From contig NZ_JASAMB010000021.1 of NCBI RefSeq assembly GCF_029948125.1, positions 62,001 to 126,000 on the forward strand: 64,000 bases of DNA, read 5' to 3'. The notes under the pieces are model-generated. The model searched no databases. It was not told where the DNA came from and saw only the letters and a list, made by a program, of their open reading frames with translations. The DNA comes from Catellatospora sp. KI3 (lineage in GTDB: Bacteria; Actinomycetota; Actinomycetes; Mycobacteriales; Micromonosporaceae). Position 1 is the first letter of the stretch. Every line of letters begins with the position of its first letter. Made by a program: the position numbers and the translations under genes. This document shows, one piece after another, positions 44,116-54,770 of this stretch.

Positions 44116-44903
44116 CGGGCACGATCCGCGACCCCAGGCCCGCCGCCGCCGCGACGAGCGGCAGGCCGGACCCGGCGGGAGCGCCTTCGGCTGCCGACCC
44201 GGCGACCGTCCCCGCCGTCGCACTGCCGGAGCCGCCGCAGGCGGGCCGGCCGCTGGTCACGCACTGGCGACGAGCGGTCGGGCTGGCGCTGCTGGTCGTC
44301 GCCGCCGCGGTCGGTGCGTGGCTGCTGCCGCTGGAACGGCTGCCCGCGTGGGTCGACCAGCTCGGTCCGTCCGCACCGGTCGTGGCCGTGCTGGTGTGCG
44401 CCGGGCTGCTCAGCGCACTGGTCCCCCGGACCGCGATCTCGCTGGGCTGCGGGGCGCTGTTCGGTGCGGTCATGGGCGCGACCTGGTCGATGGCGGCGGC
44501 GCTGATCGCCGCCGCGTTCACCTACGCCGCCGGGCGCTGGGCCGGGCGCGACCTGGTCGCGGCCCGCGCCGGGGACCGGTTGCAGCGGCTGGACCGCTGG
44601 CTCACCGCGCACGGGCTGCTGGCGGTGGTCGTGGTGCGGTTGCAGCCGATCGCGCCGTTCGGCCTGGTCGGCTACGCGTACGGCACGTCGACCACGCGGT
44701 TCCGGCACTACCTGCTGGGCACGCTCATCGGCGGGGTCCCGTCCTCGTTCAGCTACGCCACCATCGGCGCGGCCGCGGTCGCCCCGCACACGCTGAGCTG
44801 GCTGACCTTCGTACCGGCCGCCAGCGGCCTGCTCATCAGCGCCGCCGCCGCCCTCCACTGGCGCCGCCAGTCCCTCCGCAACCGCCCCCTCGCCCCAGCC
44901 TGA
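44112..44903 (+). CDS. TVP38/TMEM64 (DedA-like) membrane protein
   Basis: 263 aa from GTG 44112 (GTGA overlap with gatD). A Pro/Ala cytoplasmic N-terminus of about 50 residues precedes five to six hydrophobic segments. The SNARE-associated family core is clear: LVPRTAISLGCGALFGAVMG, AAFTYAAGRWAGRD, VVVRLQPIAPFGLVGYAYG and TRFRHYLLGTLIGGVPSSF. Relatives move lipids or lipid carriers across the membrane. Coupling to murT/gatD suggests a link to lipid II or undecaprenyl phosphate handling; that is inference. Confidence 0.88.
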   Translation: MTGTIRDPRPAAAATSGRPDPAGAPSAADPATVPAVALPEPPQAGRPLVTHWRRAVGLALLVVAAAVGAWLLPLERLPAWVDQLGPSAPVVAVLVCAGLLSALVPRTAISLGCGALFGAVMGATWSMAAALIAAAFTYAAGRWAGRDLVAARAGDRLQRLDRWLTAHGLLAVVVVRLQPIAPFGLVGYAYGTSTTRFRHYLLGTLIGGVPSSFSYATIGAAAVAPHTLSWLTFVPAASGLLISAAAALHWRRQSLRNRPLAPA

Positions 44904-44904
44904 C

Positions 44905-44937
44905 CCGAGACTGCGAACGCCTCGTTCGCAGTCTCGG
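44905..44937 (+). terminator. Perfect hairpin after the murT-gatD operon
   Basis: 15-bp perfect stem ccgagactgcgaacg / cgttcgcagtctcgg with a 3-base loop, one base past the stop codon of the TVP38-type gene. Confidence 0.8.
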
Positions 44938-44993
44938 AGCTCCAGTCCGGGCATACGCTGATGTCGCTGGCACAGGTCACGACCATGCCTCCC

Positions 44994-45182
44994 GACGGAC
45001 CTGTCCGTCACCAAGATCGCCGAAGTGGCCGGCTGTGACATCTCGATCACTTTGTGCCGAGCGTCGGCGACGATGATCTTGCCGATCGCCAGCCTGACCA
45101 CTTCGGCGTCGTCCGAAGTGCCCAAAATCTCCATGGCCCGAGCCAGATCTTCCGCGTCGACATCCACCAGGATTTGAGTCAT
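44994..45182 (-). pseudogene. VapB-like antitoxin remnant
   Basis: From ATG 45182 (MTQILVDVDAEDLARAMEIL) the first 50 residues resemble VapB-type antitoxins (I-x-VD-DxxLxxAxxxxGT, then EVVRLAIGKII). The frame does not stop where such a gene should; it runs on through the terminator and over the oppositely oriented TVP38 gene. No VapC toxin is next to it. Most likely a truncated or frame-damaged copy whose 3' end was lost; a short functional protein cannot be excluded. Confidence 0.4.
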
Positions 45183-45202
45183 CACTACGCTTCCCAGCCC
45201 TT

Positions 45203-45264
45203 GATCCGAAATCGTGGACGCTTGGTGTTGCTATAGCAGCATCCAGCGTCCACGATTTCGGATC
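45203..45264. repeat. 62-bp palindromic repeat, family C copy 1
   Basis: Arms gatccgaaatcgtggacgc and gcgtccacgatttcggatc around a centre with gctatagc. The stop codon of the neighbouring AbiEi-like gene (45263-45265) lies in its right end. Confidence 0.88.
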
Positions 45265-46195
45265 ATCCCCGCGACCACCCGGCGGCGCGCAACGCAGCAC
45301 GCAGCGTTTCGAGCACTTCATCCGGCTTGTTCCGGACGGCCCAGGCCGGGAAGCGCAGCACCCGCTCGCCCCGCACCCACAACGCGTTCTGGCGCCGCAT
45401 GTCCGCCCACCACGCGCGCACGTCCATGTGCTGAGCGCCGTCGACCTCGACCTGGACGCCGTAGCCGTCGAACAGCGCGTCCAGATACCGCTGCCTGCCG
45501 CCGCTGTCGCGGCGGCTGACCTGCAGCTTCGGCTCCGGCAGGCCGCCCCGGCGGCACAGCGCGACGAACTCCGCCTCCGGCAGCGAGCCCACGCCGCCGG
45601 CACTGTCGTTGACGGCCTGGACGATCACGTCCCGGCGCACGATGTTCGGCATCCGTGCCAGGACGGCGCGGACCTCGGTCGGGTGCGTCAGTCGTTGCTG
45701 AATCGCGGCCGCGATCAGGGTCTGTGCCTCGGTGTCGGAGCGGGCCCAGCGGGCGGCGTCGACCAGCGAGCGCGCGGGCATGGTGCACGGCGGGCTGCCC
45801 AGTTCGTGCACGTCGGCCGGATCGACACGGCGGGTGCGGTGCACGATCACGTCCATGGGGGCGTCGCGGTCGCGCGCCTCGGCGGGCAGCAGCAGGTGGA
45901 TGCCGGGGACGTGGAAGCCGCGCAGGCCGTGCTGGGCGAGCGCGGTCCGGCCTGCGGTGATGGTGCCGGGCGGACCGGCCAGGACCGCGATCCAGCGGCG
46001 CTGCTCGTCGTCGGCGGGCGTCGGCTGGAGCAGGTAGACGCCGCGCGCCGCGCGGGTCCAGCGGCCGGAGGCGACGCGGTGGCGGACGGCGGCGCTGGTG
46101 AAGTGGGCCAGCGCCTGGTCGCGGGTGAGCACGTCCCGCTGGCGAAAGAGCAGGAAGTCGAGGTCGGCGGCGTCGTCGCGCGGTGGCTGTCGCAC
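45263..46195 (-). CDS. AbiEi-like wHTH / DUF559 nuclease-fold protein
   Basis: 310 aa. The N-terminal 80 residues (VLTRDQALAHFTSAAVRHRVASGRW, RAARGVYLL; shown in parts) are the winged helix of AbiEi-type antitoxins and related regulators. The C-terminal 100 residues are a VSR/DUF559-type restriction fold with EVEVDG-like VQVEVDGAQHMDVRAW, a preceding YLDALFDGYG and a final LRFPAWAVRNKPDEVLETL. Such fusions are abundant in actinobacteria, role unknown; defence or a solitary TA relative is possible. No partner AbiEii toxin is next to it. It is bracketed by two family C palindromes. Confidence 0.75.
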   Translation of the reverse strand: MRQPPRDDAADLDFLLFRQRDVLTRDQALAHFTSAAVRHRVASGRWTRAARGVYLLQPTPADDEQRRWIAVLAGPPGTITAGRTALAQHGLRGFHVPGIHLLLPAEARDRDAPMDVIVHRTRRVDPADVHELGSPPCTMPARSLVDAARWARSDTEAQTLIAAAIQQRLTHPTEVRAVLARMPNIVRRDVIVQAVNDSAGGVGSLPEAEFVALCRRGGLPEPKLQVSRRDSGGRQRYLDALFDGYGVQVEVDGAQHMDVRAWWADMRRQNALWVRGERVLRFPAWAVRNKPDEVLETLRAALRAAGWSRG

Positions 46196-46386
46196 GACCG
46201 ATGAGCCTAGGGCCGCTGTGCGACAGCAATCGATGATCGACGGCTGCCATGAGCCGTGGCTCGTGGTCCGGACGGCATGCGCAAGAGGTCGCGCATCCGC
46301 GACCGGCGCATGACGCCGCCCTGGGCCTGCGGTCGCGGGCTCTGCTCTGCCGTCGTCGTCCAGGTCGTGGGATGATGGCGGGGGAA

Positions 46387-46448
46387 GATCCGAGATCGTG
46401 GACGCCCGGTGCTGCTATAGCGACACCTGGCGTCCACGATCTCGGATC
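46387..46448. repeat. 62-bp palindromic repeat, family C copy 2
   Basis: Arms gatccgagatcgtggacgc and gcgtccacgatctcggatc, centre with gctatagc as in copy 1. It lies between the start of the AbiEi-like gene and the end of leuS (46474). Confidence 0.88.
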
Positions 46449-46473
46449 TAGGCGCGGCCGAAGCCGCGGCGGG

Positions 46474-49287
46474 TCAGGCGACGATGCTGACCAGGCGGCC
46501 GGCTACGACGATGACCTTCTTCGGGTCCTTGCCGCCCAGGGCGTCGCCGACGGCCGACAGGGCCGCCGCGCGCACCTCTTCCTCGCTCGCGTCCGCCGCG
46601 ACCTCGACCCGCCCGCGCACCTTCCCGTTGACCTGCACCGGGTACGTGACCTGCGCGGCTGCCAGCAGCGCCGGGTCGGCGACCGGGAAGTCGGCGAAGG
46701 TCAGCGAGCCGTCGTGGCCCAGCTTGCGCCACAGCTCCTCGGCGATGTGCGGGGCGACCGGCGCCACCATCAGCACCAGCGGCTCGGCGATCTCGCGCGG
46801 GGTGGCACCGGCCTTGGTCACCGCGTTGGTCAGCTCGATCAGCTTCGCGATCGCGGTGTTGAAGCGCAGCGCCGCCATGTCCTCGCGGACCCCGGCGATG
46901 GTGCGGTGCAGCAGGCGGCGCAGCTCGTCACCGGCCGGGGTGTCGACCACCACGACCGCGCCGGTCTGCTCGTCGACGATGGAGCGCCAGACGCGCTGCA
47001 GGAAGCGCTGGGCGCCGACGACCGCGCGGGTGTCCCAGGGGCGGGACACCTCCAGCGGGCCCATCGACATCTCGTAGACGCGGAAGGTGTCTGCGCCGTA
47101 CCGCTCGCACATCTCGTCGGGCGTGACGACGTTCTTCAGCGACTTGCCCATCTTGCCGTACTCGCGGTTGACCTTCTCGCCGTTCCAGGTCCAGACCGTG
47201 GGCTGCTCCTCGGTGACCTCCTCGGCGGGCACGTAGGCGCCGCGGTCGTCGGTGTAGGCGTACGCCTGGATGTAGCCCTGGTTGAACAGGCGGTGGTACG
47301 GCTCGAAGCTGCTGACGTGGCCCAGGTCGAACAGCACCTTGTGCCAGAAGCGCGCGTACAGCAGGTGCAGCACGGCGTGCTCGACGCCGCCGACGTACAG
47401 GTCGACGCCGCCGGAGTCGCCCGGGTTGCGCGGCCCGACCCAGTAGGCCTCGTTCTGCGGGTCGACGAACGCCTTGTCGTTGGTCGGGTCCAGGTAGCGC
47501 AGCTGGTACCAGCACGAGCCGGCCCACTGCGGCATGGTGTTGGTCTCCCGGGTGTACCGCTTCGGCCCGTCGCCCAGGTCCAGCGTGACCTCGACCCAGT
47601 CGCCCTTGCGCGACAGCGGCGTCTCCGGCGAGGAGTTCGCGTCGTCGGCCGCGAACGTCTTCGGGGAGAAGTCGTCGACCTCGGGCAGCTCGATGGGCAG
47701 CATAGACTCGGGCAGCGCGATCGGCTGGCCGTCCTCGGCGTACACGATCGGGAAGGGCTCGCCCCAGTAGCGCTGGCGGCTGAACAGCCAGTCGCGCAGC
47801 CGGTACGTGATGGCGCCCTGGCCGCGGCCCTCGGCCTCCAGCCACTCGATGATCTTCGCCTTGGCCTCGGCGACGCCCAGGCCGTCCAGCATGCCGGAGT
47901 TGATCGCCGGGCCGTCGCCGGTGAACGCCTTGCCGTCGAAGCCCTCGGTGGGCTGCACGGTACGGATGATCGGCAGCTCGAAGACCTCGGCGAACTCCCA
48001 GTCGCGCTCGTCCTGGCCGGGCACCGCCATGATCGCACCGGTGCCGTAGCCGGCCAGCACGTAGTCGGCGATGAAGACCGGCAGCTTCGAGCCGTTGACC
48101 GGGTTGACCGCGAACGCGCCCGTGAACACGCCGGTCTTGGTCTTGGCGTCGGCCTGGCGCTCCACGTCGGTCTTGCTCGCCGCGAACGCCCGGTAGGCGG
48201 CCACCGCCTGCGCCGGGGTGTCGTGCCCGCCCGTCCAGACCGCGTGCGTGCCGTCCGGCCACGCCGCCGGGGCGATCGCGTCGACCAGCTCGTGCTCCGG
48301 CGCCACGACCATGTAGGTCGCGCCGTAGACGGTGTCGGGGCGGGTGGTGAAGACGCGGACCTGCTCGTCCGAGCCGTCGACCGCGAACGAGATGTGGGCG
48401 CCGGTGGAGCGGCCGATCCAGTTGCGCTGCATCGCCTTGATGGCCTCGGGCCAGTCCAGCGTGTCCAGGTCGTCGATCAGGCGGTCGCCGTACGCGGTGA
48501 TGCGCATCATCCACTGCTTCAGGCTGCGCTTGAAGACCGGGAAGTTGCCGCGCTCGCTGCGGCCGTCGGCGGTGACCTCCTCGTTGGCCAGCACGGTGCC
48601 CAGGCCGGGGCACCAGTTGACCGGCGCCTCGCTGACGTACGCCAGGCGGTGGTCGTTGATGATCGCGCGGCGCTCGGCGACGGACTTGGCGGCCCAGGTC
48701 GGGTCCTCGGCCGCGAACTTCGCCTCCAGCTCGGCGATCGGGCGGGCGCGGCCGGCCTCCGCGTCGTACCAGGAGTTGAAGACCTGCAGGAAGATCCACT
48801 GGGTCCAGCGGTAGAACTCCACGTCGGTGGTGGCGACCGAGCGGCGCGGGTCGTGGCCCAGGCCCAGCATGCGCAGCTGCTCGCGGTAGCGCGCGATGTT
48901 GCGGTCGGTGGTGACGCGCGGGTGGGTGCCGGTCTGCACCGCGTACTGCTCGGCGGGCAGGCCGAAGGAGTCGAAGCCCATCGTGTGCAGCACGTTGAAG
49001 CCGGCCATGCGCTGGAAGCGGGCGAACACGTCGGTGCCGATGAAGCCCAGCGGGTGGCCGACGTGCAGGCCCGCGCCCGACGGGTACGGGAACATGTCCA
49101 GCACGAACTGCTTGGCCGCGCCGAAGCGGGGGTGCGCCGGGTCGGCCAGCGGGCCGGTCGGGTTCGGGGCGTGGAAGGTGCCGTTTTCGTCCCAGTAGTC
49201 CTGCCAGTGCCGCTCGATCTCGCCCGCCAGGGCGGCGGTGTAGCGGAACGCGGGGACGTCGGCCGAAGTCTCGGCTTGCTCGCTCAT
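46474..49287 (-). CDS. leuS: Leucyl-tRNA synthetase
   Basis: 937 aa, full length. HIGH motif as [10 protein letters not shown] at about residue 75, the CP1 editing domain ([21 protein letters not shown] at about 310-330, and [20 protein letters not shown]), the KMSKS motif as KMGKSLKN at about residue 715, and the C-terminal Leu-specific domain ending [14 protein letters not shown]. It charges tRNA-Leu and edits mischarged products. Upstream is a leucine leader peptide and an intrinsic terminator, so expression likely responds to leucyl-tRNA supply. Confidence 0.98.
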   Translation of the reverse strand: MSEQAETSADVPAFRYTAALAGEIERHWQDYWDENGTFHAPNPTGPLADPAHPRFGAAKQFVLDMFPYPSGAGLHVGHPLGFIGTDVFARFQRMAGFNVLHTMGFDSFGLPAEQYAVQTGTHPRVTTDRNIARYREQLRMLGLGHDPRRSVATTDVEFYRWTQWIFLQVFNSWYDAEAGRARPIAELEAKFAAEDPTWAAKSVAERRAIINDHRLAYVSEAPVNWCPGLGTVLANEEVTADGRSERGNFPVFKRSLKQWMMRITAYGDRLIDDLDTLDWPEAIKAMQRNWIGRSTGAHISFAVDGSDEQVRVFTTRPDTVYGATYMVVAPEHELVDAIAPAAWPDGTHAVWTGGHDTPAQAVAAYRAFAASKTDVERQADAKTKTGVFTGAFAVNPVNGSKLPVFIADYVLAGYGTGAIMAVPGQDERDWEFAEVFELPIIRTVQPTEGFDGKAFTGDGPAINSGMLDGLGVAEAKAKIIEWLEAEGRGQGAITYRLRDWLFSRQRYWGEPFPIVYAEDGQPIALPESMLPIELPEVDDFSPKTFAADDANSSPETPLSRKGDWVEVTLDLGDGPKRYTRETNTMPQWAGSCWYQLRYLDPTNDKAFVDPQNEAYWVGPRNPGDSGGVDLYVGGVEHAVLHLLYARFWHKVLFDLGHVSSFEPYHRLFNQGYIQAYAYTDDRGAYVPAEEVTEEQPTVWTWNGEKVNREYGKMGKSLKNVVTPDEMCERYGADTFRVYEMSMGPLEVSRPWDTRAVVGAQRFLQRVWRSIVDEQTGAVVVVDTPAGDELRRLLHRTIAGVREDMAALRFNTAIAKLIELTNAVTKAGATPREIAEPLVLMVAPVAPHIAEELWRKLGHDGSLTFADFPVADPALLAAAQVTYPVQVNGKVRGRVEVAADASEEEVRAAALSAVGDALGGKDPKKVIVVAGRLVSIVA

Positions 49288-49378
49288 GTCAAATCCTCAA
49301 CGAATCAGTACGCGTCTCAGGCTCAGGTCTCAGCGGATGAGGCCGCCACCGCGCGGCCACCGGGCGTGCTCCAGGCAT

Positions 49379-49403
49379 AAAAAATCCCCTCGCGCAGGAG
49401 GGG
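49379..49403 (-). terminator. Attenuator terminator in the leuS leader
   Basis: On the minus strand a 6-bp stem CCCCTC / GAGGGG with a 6-base loop, then A and six T. It is a true U-tract terminator, rare in this GC-rich window, 92 bases before the leuS ATG. Confidence 0.8.
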
Positions 49404-49406
49404 TCG

Positions 49407-49440
49407 CCGTGCTCACGCGCGCTCTGTCGCGTCAGCACGG
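49407..49440 (-). promoter_or_regulatory. Leader hairpin competing in the leuS attenuator
   Basis: Stem CCGTGCT / AGCACGG with further partial pairing inside. It begins at the end of the leader peptide frame and directly precedes the terminator hairpin, as expected for a pause or anti-terminator element. Confidence 0.6.
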
Positions 49441-49470
49441 CCTGCTAAGGAGCACCAGCTTCCGGGCCAT
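49432..49470 (-). CDS. Leucine leader peptide of leuS
   Basis: 12 codons, ATG 49470 to TGA 49432, reading MARKLVLLSRPC. Leucines are at positions 5, 7 and 8 with codons CTG, CTC and CTT. A TATCAT element ends 7 bases before the ATG, so the message may start at the A of the ATG and be leaderless, which is common in actinobacteria. Ribosome stalling at the Leu codons would favour the anti-terminated fold and raise leuS. Confidence 0.65.
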   Translation of the reverse strand: MARKLVLLSRPC

Positions 49471-49744
49471 GCCCGCATGATACCGCGTACGCGCGCGGCG
49501 GGGCATCTCGCATACCGCCCATTGCGCACACACCCCCCAGGCGTAACAGTGGGGTCACGACGGAACGTGCTCGTCCGCTCGCGCGTCGCAGACGCGACGC
49601 GGTGAACGGCGGGTGTTCCGCGAGGCAACCAACGCCGCGACCTTGAGCGTCCTGGTCTCGGCTAGGTGATCAGAATGGTGGAGGCCTGGTGACCAGGATC
49701 AGCGAGCACCCCGCGCCCCACGGTTGCGAACTTCAGGAGGACAT

Positions 49745-50791
<1,047 letters not shown>

Positions 50792-50794
50792 CCC

Positions 50795-52096
50795 ATGCGC
50801 GAGGCGCTGCGAGGGCTGACCACCCGGGGCCGGTCCTTCCTGGCCGCCGGGGTCGCCGCGCTGCTGTGCGCGGTCGTGCTCGGCGAGAAGGACCTGATGC
50901 GGGTGGCGGTGCTGCTGGTGGCACTGCCGCTGCTCGCGGCGCTGCACGTGGGCCGGGCTCGGTACCGGCTCGCGTGCACGCGCAGCCTCGACCCGTACCG
51001 CGTGCAGGCGGGCGCCAGCGCCCGCGTGCTGCTGCGGCTGCAGAACGTGTCCCGGCTGCCCACCGGCACCCTGCTACTGGAGGACCGGCTGCCCTACGCC
51101 CTGGGCAGCCGTCCCCGGCTGGTGCTGGAGCGGCTGGGCGCGCAGCAGGCCAGCTCGGTGGCGTACACCGTGCGCGCCGAGCTGCGCGGCCGCTACGACG
51201 TCGGCCCGCTGACGCTGCGGATGACCGACCCGTTCGGCCTGTGCGAGCTGACCCGCTCGTTCCCGAGCACCGACAAGCTGACCGTGATCCCGCAGGTGTC
51301 GCCGCTGCAGCTGGTGCGGCTGGCCGGGGAGTACTCCGGCACCGGCGACAGCCGGGCCCGCTCGGTCGCGGTGCACGGCGAGGACGACGCGGCCACCCGC
51401 GAGTACCGGCGCGGCGACGACCTGCGCCGGGTGCACTGGCGCTCGACCGCGCGCGTCGGCGAGCTGATGGTGCGCCGGGAGGAGCAGCCCTGGGAGAGCC
51501 GGGCCACGGTCCTGCTGGACACCCGGGGCAGCGCCCACCGGGGCGAAGGCCCCACGGCCAGCTTCGAGTGGGCCGTGTCGGCGTCGGCGAGCATCGCGGT
51601 GCACCTGCGCCAGGCCGGGTACCGGCTGCGCATGGTCACCGACAGCGGCGCCGACCTCGACGCCACCGAGGCGACCGGCGACGGCCTGCTGCTGGACCAC
51701 CTGGCCGAGGTGAAGACCTCCCAGCGCGGCGACGTGTCGAGCCTGGTCGACCAGGTGCGCCGCCGGGCCGACGGCGGCCTGATCATCGCGGTGCTGGGCC
51801 TGCTCACCCCGGGCGAGGCCCGGCTGCTGGCCGCGCTGCGCACCAGCGGCACCACCTGCGTGGCGCTGTTCATGGACACCAACACCTGGCTGAACCTGCC
51901 CGCGGCCACCCGCGAGGCGGCCGAGCGCGAGCACGCCACGGCGGCGCTGGCGCTGCTGCAGAGCGGCTGGCGGGTGCTGCGGGTCAAGCACGGCGACCAG
52001 CTGCCCACGCTGTGGCCGCAGGCCGCCAAGGGCCAGCAGGGCTTCGCGGTGCGGGCCGCGATGGCCGAGACCGTCGGTATGGGAGGCAGCCGATGA
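50795..52096 (+). CDS. DUF58 membrane protein
   Basis: 433 aa. Two transmembrane helices at residues 12-52 are followed by a long extracytoplasmic or cytoplasmic beta-rich part and the DUF58 core EYRRGDDLRRVHWRSTARVG at about residues 203-222, with a VWA-like C-terminal half (VLLDTRGSAHRGEG). The family travels with MoxR ATPases and transglutaminases. It starts 3 bases after moxR and overlaps the next gene by ATGA. Confidence 0.92.
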   Translation: MREALRGLTTRGRSFLAAGVAALLCAVVLGEKDLMRVAVLLVALPLLAALHVGRARYRLACTRSLDPYRVQAGASARVLLRLQNVSRLPTGTLLLEDRLPYALGSRPRLVLERLGAQQASSVAYTVRAELRGRYDVGPLTLRMTDPFGLCELTRSFPSTDKLTVIPQVSPLQLVRLAGEYSGTGDSRARSVAVHGEDDAATREYRRGDDLRRVHWRSTARVGELMVRREEQPWESRATVLLDTRGSAHRGEGPTASFEWAVSASASIAVHLRQAGYRLRMVTDSGADLDATEATGDGLLLDHLAEVKTSQRGDVSSLVDQVRRRADGGLIIAVLGLLTPGEARLLAALRTSGTTCVALFMDTNTWLNLPAATREAAEREHATAALALLQSGWRVLRVKHGDQLPTLWPQAAKGQQGFAVRAAMAETVGMGGSR

Positions 52097-54546
52097 ACTC
52101 GCGACGGCATCTGGGCCTGGTCGCGGCGGGCACGACCCTGCTCGCCTCGGCCCCGATCTCGCTGATCTTCGAGGGGTACACCTGGCTGTTCCACGCGCTG
52201 CTGATGGTCGGCCTGGTGGCCGGGGCGGCGCTGGCGACCCGCTCGCTGCGCGGCCGCACCTGGGCCCAGCTGGCGGCCATGCTCGCCGCCCTGCTGCTCG
52301 GCCTGACCTGGCTGTTCGGCGACGGCACGGCGGCCCTGGGCCTGATCCCGACCCCCGACACCATTGAGCGCTTCGGCGCGCTGCTGTCGCTGTCCGGCGA
52401 GGAGATCCGCAGCAGCTACGTGCCGGTCCCCGACCTGGACGGCCTGCTGTTCATCAGCGCGATGGGCATCGGCGCGGTGGCGGTCCTGGTGGACCTGTGC
52501 GCGGTGAGCCTGCGCCGCCCGGCGCTGGCGGGCCTGCCCATGCTGGCGATCTACTCGGTGCCGGTGGCGGTCTACGTCGACTCGGTGTCGCCGCTGCCGT
52601 TCATCATCGGCGCGGTCGGCTTCCTGTGGCTGCTGGTCAGCGACAACGTCGACCGGGTACGCCGCTTCGGCCGCCGCTTCACCGGCGAGGGCCGGGGCGT
52701 GGACGTGTGGGAGCCCTCTCCCCTGTCGGCGACGGGGCGGCGGCTGGCCACGGTCGGCGTCGTCGCCGCGGTGCTGCTGCCGCTGGCGGTGCCCGCGATG
52801 GGCGTCGGCTTCTTCGGCCAGTTCGGCACCGGCGAGGGCCTGGGCCAGAACGGCAAGGGCGGCAAGGGCGCCACCCGGGTGGACCTCTTCGCCGAGCTGA
52901 GCGGGCGGCTGCGGTCCTCGCAGGTGCAGGACATGGTCAAGGTCAGCACGACCGATTCGCGGCCGTTCTACCTGCGCTTCGGCGTCGCCGACGAGATCGG
53001 CGACAAGGGCTTCTCCAGCCGCCAGCCGGCCGGGCAGCCGGTCAACGACAACATGCCGATGCCGGTCGGCCTGGACACCAGCAACGTGGTGACGCTGCGC
53101 AACACGGCCCGGGTGGAGGTCACCCAGCAGTTCGCGATGCCGCTGATCCCGGTGTTCGGCGCCCCGGTGTCGATGCGCAAGCTCGGCTCGGCCTGGTCGT
53201 ACGACCCGAACATGCAGATCGTGTACTCGCAGCGGGAGAACTCGGCCGGGCGCGCCTACGAGTTCGACTACCTGCGCCCGGACTTCACCCCGGACCAGCT
53301 GCGCACGGCCCAGCCGCTGCAGGCCTCCGACCCGGTGCAGCGGCAGTTCAGCCGGGTGCCGCAGGTGCAGCTGGTGCAGGACCTGGTGCAGCGGCTGACC
53401 AAGGACAAGGCCACGCCGTACGACAAGGTCCGCGGCCTGTACGACTACTTCTCCTCCAAGAACGAGTTCCGCTACGACCAGCTCGCCCCCAGCGGCACCA
53501 GCGGCGACGCGATCGTCGACTTCCTGGAGGGCAAGCAGGGCTTCTGCGAGCAGTACGCGGCGGCGCTGGCCTGGATGGTGCGCACTGCGGGCATGCCCGC
53601 GCGGGTGGCGTTCGGGTTCGCGCTGGGCAACCGGTTCCACGAGGGCGTCTACACGCTGACCAACAAGAACCTGCACGCCTGGACCGAGGTGTACTTCGCC
53701 GGGTTCGGCTGGGTGCCGTTCGACGCCACCCCGGCCGCGTTCGTCATGGGCTCGGTCAACCCGGCCTGGGCCCCGAACGTGGACGCGCCGGACCTGACCC
53801 CGGGCAGCCGACCGTCGATCGCCCCCGGCGGCAGCGGCGGACCGGACCCGAGCGCCGGGCCGACCCGCCGCAACGTGGACGAGGGCGAAGAGCTGGGCAA
53901 CGGGCCTATCGCCGCGACCGCGATCCCGACCTGGGTGTGGTGGTCGCTCGGCGGCGCGCTGGTGCTGCTGCTGGTGCTCGCCGCACCGGCGCTGCGCCGG
54001 AGCATGCTGCGCCGCCGCCGCGGCCTGCGTACGGCGGCCGGGTCGCACCCGCCGCTGCCGGAGGGCGCGACCGACGCCGCGGCCCCGGAGCTGACCGTGA
54101 CCGGTGACCTGGACGCCGCCCGCCGCCGCGCCCACCTGGCCTGGGACGAGCTCATCGACACGATGATCGACTTCCGGGTCGCGGTGGATCCGGCGGAGAC
54201 GCCCCGGGCCACGGTCGAGCGGCTGATCCGGACCCGGCTCAGCGGCGCGACCGAGGCGGCCAGGCTGCTCGGCATCGCCGAGGAGCGGGCCCGCTACGCC
54301 CCGGCGCCGCTGGCGGCCGACCGCCTCGGCGGCGCGGTGCGCTCGGTGCGGGCGGCCCTGGCCGCCGACGCCGACCGCGGCGTACGGCTGACGGCGCTGC
54401 TGATGCCCCCGTCGGTCCTGCTCCGCTGGCGCAACGCCGTCTACTCCGCCACCGCGGCCGCTTCGGCCCGCTCGGCGGCGTTCGGTGAGCGCCTCGTCCG
54501 CATCACCCGCCCCCTGCGCATCCGCCGCCCCAAGCTGCTGCGCTGA
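52093..54546 (+). CDS. Membrane transglutaminase-like protein
   Basis: 817 aa from ATG 52093. Five to six transmembrane helices lie in residues 1-245, followed by an extracellular part with the transglutaminase core: Cys in KQGFCEQYAAALAWMVR at about residue 482, His in NLHAWTEVYF and Asp in PFDATPAAF. One more transmembrane helix follows at about 615-640, then a cytoplasmic DUF4129-type tail (HLAWDELIDTMIDFRV). Bacterial members act as peptidases or cross-linkers at the cell surface. Substrate unknown; the operon suggests envelope maintenance. Confidence 0.92.
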   Translation: MNSRRHLGLVAAGTTLLASAPISLIFEGYTWLFHALLMVGLVAGAALATRSLRGRTWAQLAAMLAALLLGLTWLFGDGTAALGLIPTPDTIERFGALLSLSGEEIRSSYVPVPDLDGLLFISAMGIGAVAVLVDLCAVSLRRPALAGLPMLAIYSVPVAVYVDSVSPLPFIIGAVGFLWLLVSDNVDRVRRFGRRFTGEGRGVDVWEPSPLSATGRRLATVGVVAAVLLPLAVPAMGVGFFGQFGTGEGLGQNGKGGKGATRVDLFAELSGRLRSSQVQDMVKVSTTDSRPFYLRFGVADEIGDKGFSSRQPAGQPVNDNMPMPVGLDTSNVVTLRNTARVEVTQQFAMPLIPVFGAPVSMRKLGSAWSYDPNMQIVYSQRENSAGRAYEFDYLRPDFTPDQLRTAQPLQASDPVQRQFSRVPQVQLVQDLVQRLTKDKATPYDKVRGLYDYFSSKNEFRYDQLAPSGTSGDAIVDFLEGKQGFCEQYAAALAWMVRTAGMPARVAFGFALGNRFHEGVYTLTNKNLHAWTEVYFAGFGWVPFDATPAAFVMGSVNPAWAPNVDAPDLTPGSRPSIAPGGSGGPDPSAGPTRRNVDEGEELGNGPIAATAIPTWVWWSLGGALVLLLVLAAPALRRSMLRRRRGLRTAAGSHPPLPEGATDAAAPELTVTGDLDAARRRAHLAWDELIDTMIDFRVAVDPAETPRATVERLIRTRLSGATEAARLLGIAEERARYAPAPLAADRLGGAVRSVRAALAADADRGVRLTALLMPPSVLLRWRNAVYSATAAASARSAAFGERLVRITRPLRIRRPKLLR

Positions 54547-54669
54547 AGCATCACCCGGTAGGCCGCACGGCCTGCCGGCCCGACGCCACCCGCGTCCACG
54601 TCCCACCGGGCCCGCGCCCTGGGACGGGCGCGGGTGGCCGCGTTTCAGGCTCAACCGGCCGGAGATGGC

Positions 54670-54731
54670 TGCAATTTCGGGGAAGGTGCTGGAATCTTGG
54701 GCCGCTTTCCAGCACTTTCCCCGAAACTGCA
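54670..54731. repeat. 62-bp palindromic repeat, family A copy 2
   Basis: Arms tgcaatttcggggaaggtgc and gcactttccccgaaactgca. Same length as the copies at 9897 and 56781. It lies between convergent genes, before a separate perfect hairpin. Confidence 0.88.
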
Positions 54732-54770
54732 GCCTGACCCGGGTGCGGGGCAGCCCGGTGAGAGGGCAGT

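Noticed and set aside
43713-45185. 490-codon minus-strand frame starting with a VapB-like segment
   Set aside because: Only the first 60 codons look like a protein; the rest is antisense to gatD and the TVP38 gene. Kept only as a short remnant.
46249-49380. 1043-codon plus-strand frame opposite leuS
   Set aside because: Shadow of leuS with no recognised domain and strong Arg/Val/Leu bias.
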